This document shows, piece after piece, positions 36,179 to 42,989 of a stretch of DNA of 64,000 nt. The position numbers and the translations under genes are program-made. This stretch comes from Chryseobacterium sp. MA9 (GTDB taxonomy: Bacteria; Bacteroidota; Bacteroidia; Flavobacteriales; Weeksellaceae). The notes under the pieces were generated by a model. The model saw nothing but the letters and a program-made list of their open reading frames with translations. It was not told where the DNA came from and made no database searches. The stretch spans positions 3,100,001-3,164,000 of the forward strand of contig NZ_CP075170.1 in the NCBI RefSeq assembly GCF_024399315.1, in the 5' to 3' direction. Numbering within the stretch: the first letter of the stretch is position 1; the number at the start of each line of letters is the position of its first letter.

Positions 36179-36186
36179 TATATTTG
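36179..36186 (+). promoter_or_regulatory. possible -7 element of the DUF4251 gene
   Basis: TATATTTG matches TAnnTTTG 38 bases before the ATG at 36225. The -33 region is T-rich, without a sharp TTTG. Confidence 0.4.
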
Positions 36187-36224
36187 CATACATTTTGCTA
36201 TTTAAATGTAATAATTATATCATT

Positions 36225-36773
36225 ATGAAAAAGTATATTTCTTTACTGATGATTTTTGGATTTCTGTTCTTTTTTCAGAGCTGTGCTTCACAGGGTTCAT
36301 CAGATCCGAAAACAGTGGATACGTTAATCAATTCTCAGGAGTTTACGTTCCATGCAGAAAGAGCCAATCCTACGAATTATGACGTTATCAATGTCATGAA
36401 TTCAATGCCTAATGCTACCGCCACAAGAATACTTAACCTGAACGGAGATTACACCATTGATGTAAGTAAAAATACGCTGGATGTAGTGCTGCCTTATTTC
36501 GGAAGGGTATTCAACCCATCTTATGGAAATACCAGCGATAACAGCTACAGATTTACCTCAAAAGATTTTACCGTAAGTAAAACTCAGAATAAAAAAGGAA
36601 AATGGACTTTAAAGTTCAAGCCTAATGATGTAAGAACTATTGATGAAGTGAATATTGAAATTTTCAAAAACGGCAAGGCTTTCGTTTCTATGAGAAGTAA
36701 CGACAGACAACCGATTAGTTATGACGGATATATTTCTAAAACTGAGGTAAAACAGGAAAAAGAGAAACCTTAA
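36225..36773 (+). CDS. DUF4251 domain-containing lipoprotein
   Basis: From the ATG at 36225 the product has 182 residues. The signal FFFQSC gives lipidated C20. The family pattern FTFHAERANPTNYD and the FGRVFNPSYG segment follow, matching DUF4251 lipoproteins of Bacteroidota, which have no known function. The longer frame from 36195 adds a weak hydrophilic leader. The stop overlaps the minus-strand meaB stop within a shared TTAA at 36770-36773. Confidence 0.85.
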   Translation: MKKYISLLMIFGFLFFFQSCASQGSSDPKTVDTLINSQEFTFHAERANPTNYDVINVMNSMPNATATRILNLNGDYTIDVSKNTLDVVLPYFGRVFNPSYGNTSDNSYRFTSKDFTVSKTQNKKGKWTLKFKPNDVRTIDEVNIEIFKNGKAFVSMRSNDRQPISYDGYISKTEVKQEKEKP

Positions 36774-37762
36774 TCTCTGTTTTCATTAGATAGAAATTTT
36801 TCAACAAATAATTTTGCTTCAGTACTTGGATTGGAAACCATAGCTGAAGCATTTTTTTTGTGCATATGATAAGCTTCTTCCACGGCATCGCTCTTCTTCA
36901 TCAGGGATAAAATATATTCCTGAACCCAATATTCAAACCGTTTCTCAGCCTGCTGAACACGGATTTCTTCAAAACGACCGCTTTTCTTTTTCAGATCAAT
37001 AAATTCGAAAATTGCATCATAAACTTCCTGTAATCCTTCGTTATGAAGGGCAGAACCTAATAAAACCGGAATTTTCCAGCCTTTTTCTTTCGGTGGAATA
37101 AAATCCAGCGCTCTTTTCAATTCCAGTCTTGTATTTTTTGCTTTCTGGAGGTTGTCCTGATCTACTTTATTGATGAAAATAAGGTCTACCATTTCCATAA
37201 TACCGCGTTTTATTCCCTGGAGTTCGTCTCCTCCTCCAATGATTTTAAGGAATAAGAAAACATCGGTAATATCTGCTACCAGAACTTCTGACTGACCTAC
37301 TCCTACGGTTTCTATTAAAATATAATCGTAGCCCGCGGCCTCGCAGATCATCATTGTTTCAAAAGTAGTATTGGCTACTCCGCCCAGAAAACCTGAGCTT
37401 GGGGAAGGACGTATGAACGCATTTTCTTCTTTCGCAAGTTCTTCCATCCTGGTTTTATCTCCTAAAATACTTCCTTTATTGATTGCAGAACTTGGATCTA
37501 TAGCTAAAACTGCCACTTTTTTGCCTTGTGCAATAACCAACCGGCCGAAGTTTTCTATAAAAGTGGATTTTCCGGCACCGGGAACTCCTGTTACTCCCAC
37601 TCTCACAGAGTTTCCGGTATGGGGCATGATCTTCTTCAAAAGGTCTTCTGCCTGTACCCTGTGCTCTGCTTTTTTACTTTCAACCAATGTAATAGCTTTT
37701 GCAATCAGGCGTTTGTTTCCTGACTGTATTCCTTCTATTAGCTCTTCTGTAGAAAATTTCAT
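36770..37762 (-). CDS. meaB: methylmalonyl-CoA mutase-associated GTPase MeaB
   Basis: The 330-residue G protein guards and reactivates B12-dependent mutases. The Walker A GVPGAGKST is in the N-terminal part, with VLAIDPSSAINKGSILGDKTRM, ETVGVGQSE and FINKVDQDN (NKxD) following. The client mutase is encoded 5.5 kb upstream on the same strand at 43242-45362. Start at 37762 removes a hydrophobic leader of the longer frame. Confidence 0.95.
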   Translation of the reverse strand: MKFSTEELIEGIQSGNKRLIAKAITLVESKKAEHRVQAEDLLKKIMPHTGNSVRVGVTGVPGAGKSTFIENFGRLVIAQGKKVAVLAIDPSSAINKGSILGDKTRMEELAKEENAFIRPSPSSGFLGGVANTTFETMMICEAAGYDYILIETVGVGQSEVLVADITDVFLFLKIIGGGDELQGIKRGIMEMVDLIFINKVDQDNLQKAKNTRLELKRALDFIPPKEKGWKIPVLLGSALHNEGLQEVYDAIFEFIDLKKKSGRFEEIRVQQAEKRFEYWVQEYILSLMKKSDAVEEAYHMHKKNASAMVSNPSTEAKLFVEKFLSNENRD

Positions 37763-37932
37763 TAATTCAAAATTAATAATTAAAATGGGAATGATCAATA
37801 GCTGGCCTACAATGATGAAGCAAAAGACTTAAAATTGTCTTCATTCTGAATTACCGATTTTTCACGAATTTAATTTTTATTTCTTCTAAATTAAAACTAG
37901 AACGCCCTGTATCAAAGGCTTAAGGAATTTAT

Positions 37933-37940
37933 TACATTTG
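37933..37940 (+). promoter_or_regulatory. possible -7 element of the cytochrome c genes
   Basis: TACATTTG matches TAnnTTTG 22 bases before the ATG at 37963. The -33 element is unclear. Confidence 0.35.
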
Positions 37941-37962
37941 TTATATATCAAAAAGAAGAAAC

Positions 37963-38256
37963 ATGAAAAAACTCATTGCTGCGGCTTCGTTTACTGCTAT
38001 TTTGCTGGTTTCCTGTACGCCGAAAGCTTCTACATCCGCTACTACTGCAGGAACTTCAACATCTACTGCAGAACAGATTGCTCAAGGGAAAACTATTTTC
38101 GAAAACTCTTGTGGAAGATGTCATAAGTTACCTGATCCTGCTTCACATAATCCTGTACAATGGGTAGGAATCATGAATTCTATGGCTCCAAAGGCAAAAC
38201 TGACGGATGAGCAGCACCAATGGGTTTATGATTATATTGTTTCTGTGAAGAAGTAA
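37963..38256 (+). CDS. monoheme c-type cytochrome lipoprotein, copy 1
   Basis: The 97-residue protein has a lipoprotein signal with LLVSC (C18) and one heme site C50-x-x-C53-H54, with Met74 in NSMAPKAKL as likely axial ligand. A Ser/Thr-rich linker separates lipid anchor and heme. It resembles the next gene closely around the heme and the C-terminal MAPKAKLTD. It probably passes electrons in the periplasm to an oxidase. The two genes are 20 bases apart. Confidence 0.9.
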   Translation: MKKLIAAASFTAILLVSCTPKASTSATTAGTSTSTAEQIAQGKTIFENSCGRCHKLPDPASHNPVQWVGIMNSMAPKAKLTDEQHQWVYDYIVSVKK

Positions 38257-38276
38257 TCATCAAACAAAAATATAGT

Positions 38277-38564
38277 ATGAAAAAACTCATCTTAACTGGT
38301 ATCGCAGCATCAGCATTTCTGGTATCCTGCGGACCAAAAAGTGTGGCTGTAACAGGGCCAAAGTATACGTCATCTGAGCAGTTGACACAGGGAAAAACCA
38401 TTTTTGAAAACTCCTGTGCAAAATGTCATAAGCTGCCAGAACCTACCAAGCATGACGACAAGGGATGGATCAACACTTTAAGCAGAATGGCTCCAAAGGC
38501 TAAACTGACTGATGACCAGCATCAAATGGTGTATGACTATTTGATCTCTGTAAATAAAAAATAA
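38277..38564 (+). CDS. monoheme c-type cytochrome lipoprotein, copy 2
   Basis: The 95-residue paralogue has a lipoprotein signal with LVSC (C18), heme site C47-x-x-C50-H51 in NSCAKCH, and Met71 in RMAPKAKL. GKTIFENSC and MAPKAKLTD are nearly identical to copy 1, while the region between differs, so the duplication is not recent. A terminator overlaps its stop codon. Confidence 0.9.
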   Translation: MKKLILTGIAASAFLVSCGPKSVAVTGPKYTSSEQLTQGKTIFENSCAKCHKLPEPTKHDDKGWINTLSRMAPKAKLTDDQHQMVYDYLISVNKK

Positions 38565-38590
38565 GCTTTCTAACGAAAGCTTATTTTTTT
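38560..38590 (+). terminator. intrinsic terminator after the cytochrome pair
   Basis: AATAAGCTTTC at 38560-38570 pairs with GAAAGCTTATT at 38575-38585 around TAAC, followed by TTTTT. The stop codon at 38562-38564 is part of the stem. Confidence 0.9.
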
Positions 38591-38610
38591 TAAATATGGT
38601 TTAAAACAGA

Positions 38611-39138
38611 TTATTCCGTCTTTTTTCTTGTTCTGGCTCTGGCTGCTTTTGCTCTCACAAATTTTTCTCGTTCTTCAAGTACTTCAAGCGTAGTTTTGCA
38701 GCAAGTGAATTGTTTGGCTTCTTTAAGCACTTCCAAGGCTAATTTATACTCGTTTTTTCTTTCCAGTAAGAAAGATTTACAATTCAGGATTTCAGCCTTA
38801 TCAATTCCTTTTATCTTAAGAGCAAATTCAATTAATTTTTCTGCTTCTTTATAATCTTCATTATTCAAAAGACATTCAATGTAATATTTGGGAGTATTGA
38901 TATTTCCAATGTTACTCTGCATGGCTTCATCAAAGTAATTTTTAGCTGTTTCATAATCCTTCAATTCTTCTGAATATACTCTTCCCATCAGACAAAGGCT
39001 GTCGGCATCTTCAGGTTCATAAGACAAAGCATAGTTAAGCGCATCCAGGCATTCAGAAAGATTGAATGGAAAGTAGTCTAATGCTTCAAAATAATATTTA
39101 CTTTTAGTTAAGGTCATTTCTGTAGTTTTTGAGTTCAT
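38611..39138 (-). CDS. TPR-like protein, last gene of the RNA-repair operon
   Basis: The 175-residue product is rich in Tyr, Ala, Leu and acidic residues with helical repeats typical of TPR: YALSYEPEDADSLCLMGRVYSEE, DYETAKNYFDEAM, NNEDYKEAEKLIEFAL. The C-terminus is very basic (RAKAARARTRKK). Its start overlaps the prfH 3' end by 35 bases, or by 14 if translation starts at the inner ATG at 39117. It may be a scaffold for the system, but this is only inferred from location. Confidence 0.75.
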   Translation of the reverse strand: MNSKTTEMTLTKSKYYFEALDYFPFNLSECLDALNYALSYEPEDADSLCLMGRVYSEELKDYETAKNYFDEAMQSNIGNINTPKYYIECLLNNEDYKEAEKLIEFALKIKGIDKAEILNCKSFLLERKNEYKLALEVLKEAKQFTCCKTTLEVLEEREKFVRAKAARARTRKKTE

Positions 39139-39802
39139 TTTTTAAGACATTCCTTTGTTTTCTGAACGTCCTGTCTTCATAATTCTTTTTAAAATCTGTT
39201 CCTGAAAATGTCCGAACCGGATTTCCACGTTCTACCTGCATCTGAAGAGACCAGGTTTCTTTCAGCTTTCTTTCCAGTTGTTGAATATAACCAGCCATTA
39301 CCTTTTCTTTGAGTCTGATAACGGATAATTTTTTATTCTCCAGCTGTGAGCGCGAGTCCTGTACAAACACTGTTTCTCTTGTAGGGATATGAGTGGCGCG
39401 TACAGCAGTATTCACCTTGTTTACATTTTGCCCGCCGCTTCCCTGACTTCTCGTTGTTTGAAAACGGATATCTTTTTCATTGAAATCTATCATTTTTACA
39501 TCTTCAAGTTCAAAGATTCCGATAAACCAATTGCTTCTTTTGTGCAATTTCCTGAATGTACTTTTTCCTGTCCAGCAAATGCTTCCCAGCCAGTTTTTTA
39601 AAAATAAGGTTAGGTCTTTTCCTTTTAAAAGTATGGTCACAGACTTTAATGTCAGGTTTTCATCACCATTTTCACGATGAATGATTTCGTATTCTATTGT
39701 ATTTTGTTTTGCCTCTTCAAGAAAGGTCTTCAGAACCTTTGCTACTACCCATTGGCATTCTAAAGGACCTCTTCCTGAAGTGATCTGTATTAATTTTTCC
39801 AT
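39104..39802 (-). CDS. prfH: peptide chain release factor homologue PrfH
   Basis: PrfH releases nascent peptides from ribosomes whose 16S rRNA decoding centre has been cut. The 232-residue protein has the GGQ tripeptide at 123-125 in [12 protein letters not shown], and the PrfH-type ITSGRGPLECQWVVA at the start. The segment WLGSICWTGKSTFRKLHKRSNWF replaces the codon-reading domain of RF1/RF2. It is preceded by the nucleotidyltransferase (3-base gap) and RtcB on the same strand, the known RtcB-PrfH pairing. Confidence 0.93.
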   Translation of the reverse strand: MEKLIQITSGRGPLECQWVVAKVLKTFLEEAKQNTIEYEIIHRENGDENLTLKSVTILLKGKDLTLFLKNWLGSICWTGKSTFRKLHKRSNWFIGIFELEDVKMIDFNEKDIRFQTTRSQGSGGQNVNKVNTAVRATHIPTRETVFVQDSRSQLENKKLSVIRLKEKVMAGYIQQLERKLKETWSLQMQVERGNPVRTFSGTDFKKNYEDRTFRKQRNVLKNELKNYRNDLN

Positions 39803-39805
39803 TTT

Positions 39806-40351
39806 TTATGTTGGCATTTTGCTTAATAAAGGGTGCCCTACCGGATCTATCCCCTTTTGTAATAAATCTTTTGCAGCCATTACTGCCCAGCATTTGTCAC
39901 TGGAATGAATATTTCTGTAAAATGAAAGTAAAATATCAGGTTTCACAACGGTAAACCCATGGGTTTCGATAGTTTCAAGGTCATCTCTTTCAAAGAAATC
40001 TATGGTAATTCTGTGAAATTTTTCGTTTTCCAGTTCTACTGTTTTCTCATACCTGCGAAAGTTTTCCTCACTCGGCAGATGGTCATATCGGGTCCAGACT
40101 TTCTGGAATCCTTCCTGCTGAAGAATGATAACTACTTCTGCTATATTCTCTTTTTTTACAAAAACATCAATATCCTTGTGGTCATGAGCATGTTTGTATT
40201 CTGTATGTCCTGTTTCAGACATGAAATGCCATGCCCAGCCACCTGATATGATGACTTTTTCTTTTAATTTATCTAAAATTTCGAGTCCTGACTGGATTCT
40301 GAATTCCGGCCAGATTTCACCGTATCTTTTTATGTTATGTGGTGCTCCCAT
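39806..40351 (-). CDS. nucleotidyltransferase-fold protein in the RtcB-PrfH operon
   Basis: The 181-residue protein has the three signatures of the polymerase-beta nucleotidyltransferase superfamily. These are ISGGWAW (Gly37-Gly38), KDIDVFV with Asp60-x-Asp62 about 20 residues later, and ITIDFF with Asp118, the expected third metal-binding acid. It ends with a C-terminal helical part. It may add nucleotides to a cut RNA end or modify a nucleotide or small molecule. The stop lies 3 bases before prfH, so translation is coupled. Not a known CCA-adding enzyme by size. Confidence 0.8.
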   Translation of the reverse strand: MGAPHNIKRYGEIWPEFRIQSGLEILDKLKEKVIISGGWAWHFMSETGHTEYKHAHDHKDIDVFVKKENIAEVVIILQQEGFQKVWTRYDHLPSEENFRRYEKTVELENEKFHRITIDFFERDDLETIETHGFTVVKPDILLSFYRNIHSSDKCWAVMAAKDLLQKGIDPVGHPLLSKMPT

Positions 40352-40379
40352 TTTTTGTTTTTTTATTGAACATTTTAAA

Positions 40380-40406
40380 CCTTATAGGTTTTGGAAACCT
40401 ATAAGG
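40380..40406. repeat. 12-bp perfect hairpin inside the operon
   Basis: CCTTATAGGTTT at 40380-40391 pairs with AAACCTATAAGG at 40395-40406 around TGG. It lies between the nucleotidyltransferase start (40351) and the rtcB stop (40426). On the minus strand it is not followed directly by a T run, so it is more likely an RNA processing or stability element, or a repeat family member, than a terminator. Confidence 0.85.
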
Positions 40407-40425
40407 CTGTAAAATATTAGATTAA

Positions 40426-41817
40426 TTATCTGTCCATTCTCACAATTCTTGGCTGGAAAGTTCCCAGAATATCTACCAATTCGCTCTGTGCATTCATCAC
40501 TTCGTTGATGTCTTTATAGGCCATAGGTGCTTCTTCTGCATTTCCGCCCATCAGTATGACATTTTTAAGCTTTAATTCTTTTTTAATATCATGCTGAGTG
40601 AAAAGGCTTCTGCATTCTCCTCTTGAATGGGCTCTTCCGGCGCCATGTGATGCTGAATTCAGAGATTCCGGGTTTCCTTTTCCGCGAACAATGAATCCTT
40701 TTGCTGTCATAGATCCTGGGATCATTCCCAGTTCGTTTTCATTGGCAGGAGTAGCTCCTTTGCGGTGAACAATCACTTCTTTACCGTTATGGATTTCTTT
40801 CCAAGCAAAGTTGTGATGGTTTTCAATTCTGGCTTTTACTCTTCCACCGACTGCTTTTACCAGCCTTCTGTGGATATCGTCATGACAGGCTGAAGCATAA
40901 TCTCCGGCAAGATTCATCGCTGTCCAGTATTCCAGTCCAAGGTGTGTGCTAAGGTCCAACCAGGCGAAGTTTTGAGCTTCTTTTGGTAACGGGCACTGTT
41001 CTGTTGCCACTCTTGAGTAATACTGTGCGATCTCTGCTCCGAGACCTCTCGAACCGCTGTGAGATAAGATTCCCAGATATTTTCCTTTCGGCAGGCCAAT
41101 CTGTTCGTCTTCTTCGGTGATTTCCACTTCTCCGAATTCTACAAAATGATTTCCTCCGCCCGAGGATCCCATCTGTTTGATTGCTTTTCCCTTTAATCTT
41201 CTTAAGATCGGGATCATATCGAATGTATCTCTTTCGAAAATCTCATGATCTATGTGAGATTTATGCGTTTCATACATTCCAAATTTTGTATGTTCGGCAA
41301 GAGCTTTTTCATATTTATCTCTTGCTCCTTCAAGATATGAAACGGGTGTATCCAAAATGCTGAGGCTCATTCTGCAGCCAATATCCATTCCTACTCCGTA
41401 AGGGATTACTGCATTTTCCACTGCCAGAACTCCTCCTATTGGAAGTCCGTACCCGCTGTGGGCATCAGGCATTAATGCTCCCTGAGTAGAAATAGGCAGT
41501 TTCAAAGCAGTGTATAACTGATTTTTTGCCTCTTCTGAAATATTGTTTCCAAAAATCTGAAATGCAGCACGCTGTGAATTCAGCATTCTTTTTTCTGTTT
41601 TTTTGGATGAAAGAAGGGTTTCTGCAATTTGTCCGAAGGTGAGATCTTTTTCAAAATTCTCCGGATTCAGCAGGATTTCCTTTAAAAGAGATTTTACGTG
41701 ATGAATATTTTTCGTTGCAAAATTTCTTTTCATGACTTCCAATGCTACGTTTACGCTTTGATTATTTGGATAGCCCAGTTTTAATATATCTTTTCCTTTT
41801 AGTTTTAAATTTCCCAT
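40426..41817 (-). CDS. rtcB: RNA ligase RtcB, ribosome-repair type
   Basis: RtcB joins RNA ends carrying 2',3'-cyclic phosphate or 3'-phosphate with 5'-OH. All signature motifs are visible: GMDIGCRM with Cys148, GGGNHF with His224, LSHSGSR with His253, HHNFAWKE near 334, and SASHGAGRAHSRG, which holds catalytic His391. The 463-residue length is normal. It sits upstream of the nucleotidyltransferase and prfH, as in the known ribosome-repair pair. It follows the basic gene by 27 bases. Confidence 0.96.
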   Translation of the reverse strand: MGNLKLKGKDILKLGYPNNQSVNVALEVMKRNFATKNIHHVKSLLKEILLNPENFEKDLTFGQIAETLLSSKKTEKRMLNSQRAAFQIFGNNISEEAKNQLYTALKLPISTQGALMPDAHSGYGLPIGGVLAVENAVIPYGVGMDIGCRMSLSILDTPVSYLEGARDKYEKALAEHTKFGMYETHKSHIDHEIFERDTFDMIPILRRLKGKAIKQMGSSGGGNHFVEFGEVEITEEDEQIGLPKGKYLGILSHSGSRGLGAEIAQYYSRVATEQCPLPKEAQNFAWLDLSTHLGLEYWTAMNLAGDYASACHDDIHRRLVKAVGGRVKARIENHHNFAWKEIHNGKEVIVHRKGATPANENELGMIPGSMTAKGFIVRGKGNPESLNSASHGAGRAHSRGECRSLFTQHDIKKELKLKNVILMGGNAEEAPMAYKDINEVMNAQSELVDILGTFQPRIVRMDR

Positions 41818-41844
41818 TGTTTTAGTTTTAAATAACAGTTGGAC

Positions 41845-42582
41845 CTATAAGTCCTGTAAGCTTTCTGCAATCTCTGTTGCAGACATTGTGCAGGTAACAT
41901 ATTTCCTGCTTTTGATAAGTGGAATATCTTCTCTTTTCCTTTTCCATGGATATGATCTGCCATAAATTGTTTTGTGGATAATTCCTACAATTTTATACTG
42001 CCCCAAATAATCGTCCAGTTCTGCACATTCTTTTTCTAATTCAAAGTTTACAGGCTTATAGTGGGTAATCATATTGGGTCTTGTACGCAGGATAAATCTC
42101 CAGGATTCGGTAAATTCGTAGTAAGGCACATAAGTCTTCCGGCCAGAACAGTATTCTTCCTGTTTCAAAAAATACTGTCTCTCCCTTGGCGTAAGACCAA
42201 ATTTTGGATCATTCCAGGAATATGAAGAGATCTGTTTGAGCTTTTGTTCTTTCGCTACATATATTCTTCGCCCGAATTTTCTTTTCTTTTTCAAAAACTG
42301 ACGGCTTTCAGAATACATGTAAGTATTGATCTTCTTCAAAATTTCTTCAAAGAAATCTCCATCTTTAGATCTCATTACATCTTCCCTTACCGCAAAGAAT
42401 CTTACAAATCCTCTTTGATAAGGTTTATCCAAAGGAATCCATGGGGTATTTCGTCTTATGTCCCAAAGTTCATCACTAAGTTGATATTTTTTTCTTATCT
42501 GCTTTTCTACATCTTTTCTAATTGTTCTTTTTCTGCTTCTCACGCTTCTCAGCCGGGAAAACAGAAGGTTATCATTTTCCAT
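41845..42582 (-). CDS. basic protein of unknown family, first gene of the RNA-repair operon
   Basis: The 245-residue product is strongly basic with blocks such as RSRKRTIRKDVEKQIRKKY, KKKRKFGRRIYVAKE and YPWKRKREDIP. Aromatic residues are frequent. I see no motif of a known enzyme. Such charge suits RNA or ribosome binding. Its start ATG is overlapped by a short upstream ORF, and it is followed by rtcB after 27 bases, making it the operon head. Function is inferred only from position. Confidence 0.75.
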   Translation of the reverse strand: MENDNLLFSRLRSVRSRKRTIRKDVEKQIRKKYQLSDELWDIRRNTPWIPLDKPYQRGFVRFFAVREDVMRSKDGDFFEEILKKINTYMYSESRQFLKKKRKFGRRIYVAKEQKLKQISSYSWNDPKFGLTPRERQYFLKQEEYCSGRKTYVPYYEFTESWRFILRTRPNMITHYKPVNFELEKECAELDDYLGQYKIVGIIHKTIYGRSYPWKRKREDIPLIKSRKYVTCTMSATEIAESLQDL

Positions 42583-42620
42583 TGTTCACAGAAGTCTGAT
42601 GTGAGATAGTAAAAGTTCAT
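42549..42620 (-). other. upstream ORF overlapping the operon start
   Basis: A 23-codon ORF (MNFYYLTSDFCEQ...) starts at 42620, out of frame with the basic protein gene, and ends inside it at 42549. Its ATG lies in the loop of the hairpin at 42600-42632. It may tune translation of the first gene, or be chance. Confidence 0.3.
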
Positions 42621-42632
42621 TTTTATCTCACA
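42600..42632 (-). repeat. 9-bp inverted repeat in the operon leader
   Basis: TGTGAGATA at 42600-42608 and TATCTCACA at 42624-42632 pair exactly around 15 bases. It lies 18 bases before the first ATG of the operon. Confidence 0.75.
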
Positions 42633-42642
42633 CAACTTTTAA

Positions 42643-42662
42643 TCAACTAAAATACTAGTTGA
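42643..42662 (-). repeat. 7-bp inverted repeat in the operon leader
   Basis: TCAACTA and TAGTTGA pair around AAATAC. It is just upstream of the 42600-42632 repeat in the transcript direction. Confidence 0.55.
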
Positions 42663-42737
42663 ATGGATTAATAATAGACAGCAATAGTTTTGAGGGTGTA
42701 TAACTCATCCTATTTTGTCTGTAATGACACTAAAAAA

Positions 42738-42793
42738 AGATTTCGGGTAAACCTGGGAGTTTGAAATATTGCGCAATAAAAAACCCGAAATCT
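42738..42793 (-). terminator. second, overlapping terminator hairpin in the leader
   Basis: AGATTTCGGGT at 42738-42748 is the exact reverse complement of ACCCGAAATCT at 42783-42793. On the minus strand the stem ends next to TTTTTTT. The 42783-42793 arm is shared with the hairpin at 42780-42810, so only one can form. The loop contains the perfect palindrome TATTGCGCAATA (42767-42778). Confidence 0.7.
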
Positions 42794-42810
42794 CTACGAC
42801 TTCGGGTTTT
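42780..42810 (-). terminator. first terminator hairpin of the leader RNA
   Basis: AAAACCCGAA (42780-42789) pairs with TTCGGGTTTT (42801-42810), 10 bp, and on the minus strand is followed by TTATT. It ends the short leader transcript from the promoter at 42951-42979. Confidence 0.85.
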
Positions 42811-42944
42811 GATATTGTATTGTACTGTTATTCTAAGAATGTACCAAACCGCGAAGCCTTACCACCATAAGTGGCAATCCAACTGTAGAATTCTGATTTG
42901 TTCTGAACATTGCTTCGTTGTTTTAATTGGTTAAACTTGATTTT
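42801..42944 (-). ncRNA. candidate structured leader RNA or small RNA
   Basis: Read on the minus strand, a transcript starting near 42944 would be about 165 bases to the terminator. CGAAGC near its 5' end (42912-42917) can pair with GCTTCG (42852-42857). An inner hairpin TTGCCAC/GTGGTAA lies at 42859-42877 with a G-U wobble that only works for the minus-strand RNA. I do not recognise a known RNA family. A 25-codon ORF lies inside. Confidence 0.55.
42833..42910 (-). CDS. possible 25-residue leader peptide
   Basis: ATG at 42910 and TAG at 42833-42835 give MFRTNQNSTVGLPLMVVRLR plus GLVHS. It ends 23 bases before the first terminator stem, the right distance for attenuation by a translating ribosome. 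No run of one amino acid is present. The codons also form the folded RNA, so it may be non-coding. Confidence 0.4.
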   Translation of the reverse strand: MFRTNQNSTVGLPLMVVRLRGLVHS

Positions 42945-42950
42945 CAGGTG

Positions 42951-42979
42951 CAAATATATAAATTTTTCTGAAAATCAAA
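42951..42979 (-). promoter_or_regulatory. Bacteroidota-type promoter of the leader RNA
   Basis: On the minus strand TTTG (42976-42979), 17 bases, then TATATTTG (42951-42958) matches TTTG-N17-TAnnTTTG. Transcription should start near 42944. No equal match occurs between 42738 and 42582. Confidence 0.75.
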
Positions 42980-42989
42980 AATATTTTTT

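Noticed and set aside
40380..40406. Transposon end or insertion site
   Set aside because: The hairpin has no flanking target duplication or transposase and is short.
42833..42910. Known riboswitch (cobalamin or TPP) in the leader
   Set aside because: Only a few bases resemble such motifs. The full conserved cores are not present, so no riboswitch is called.
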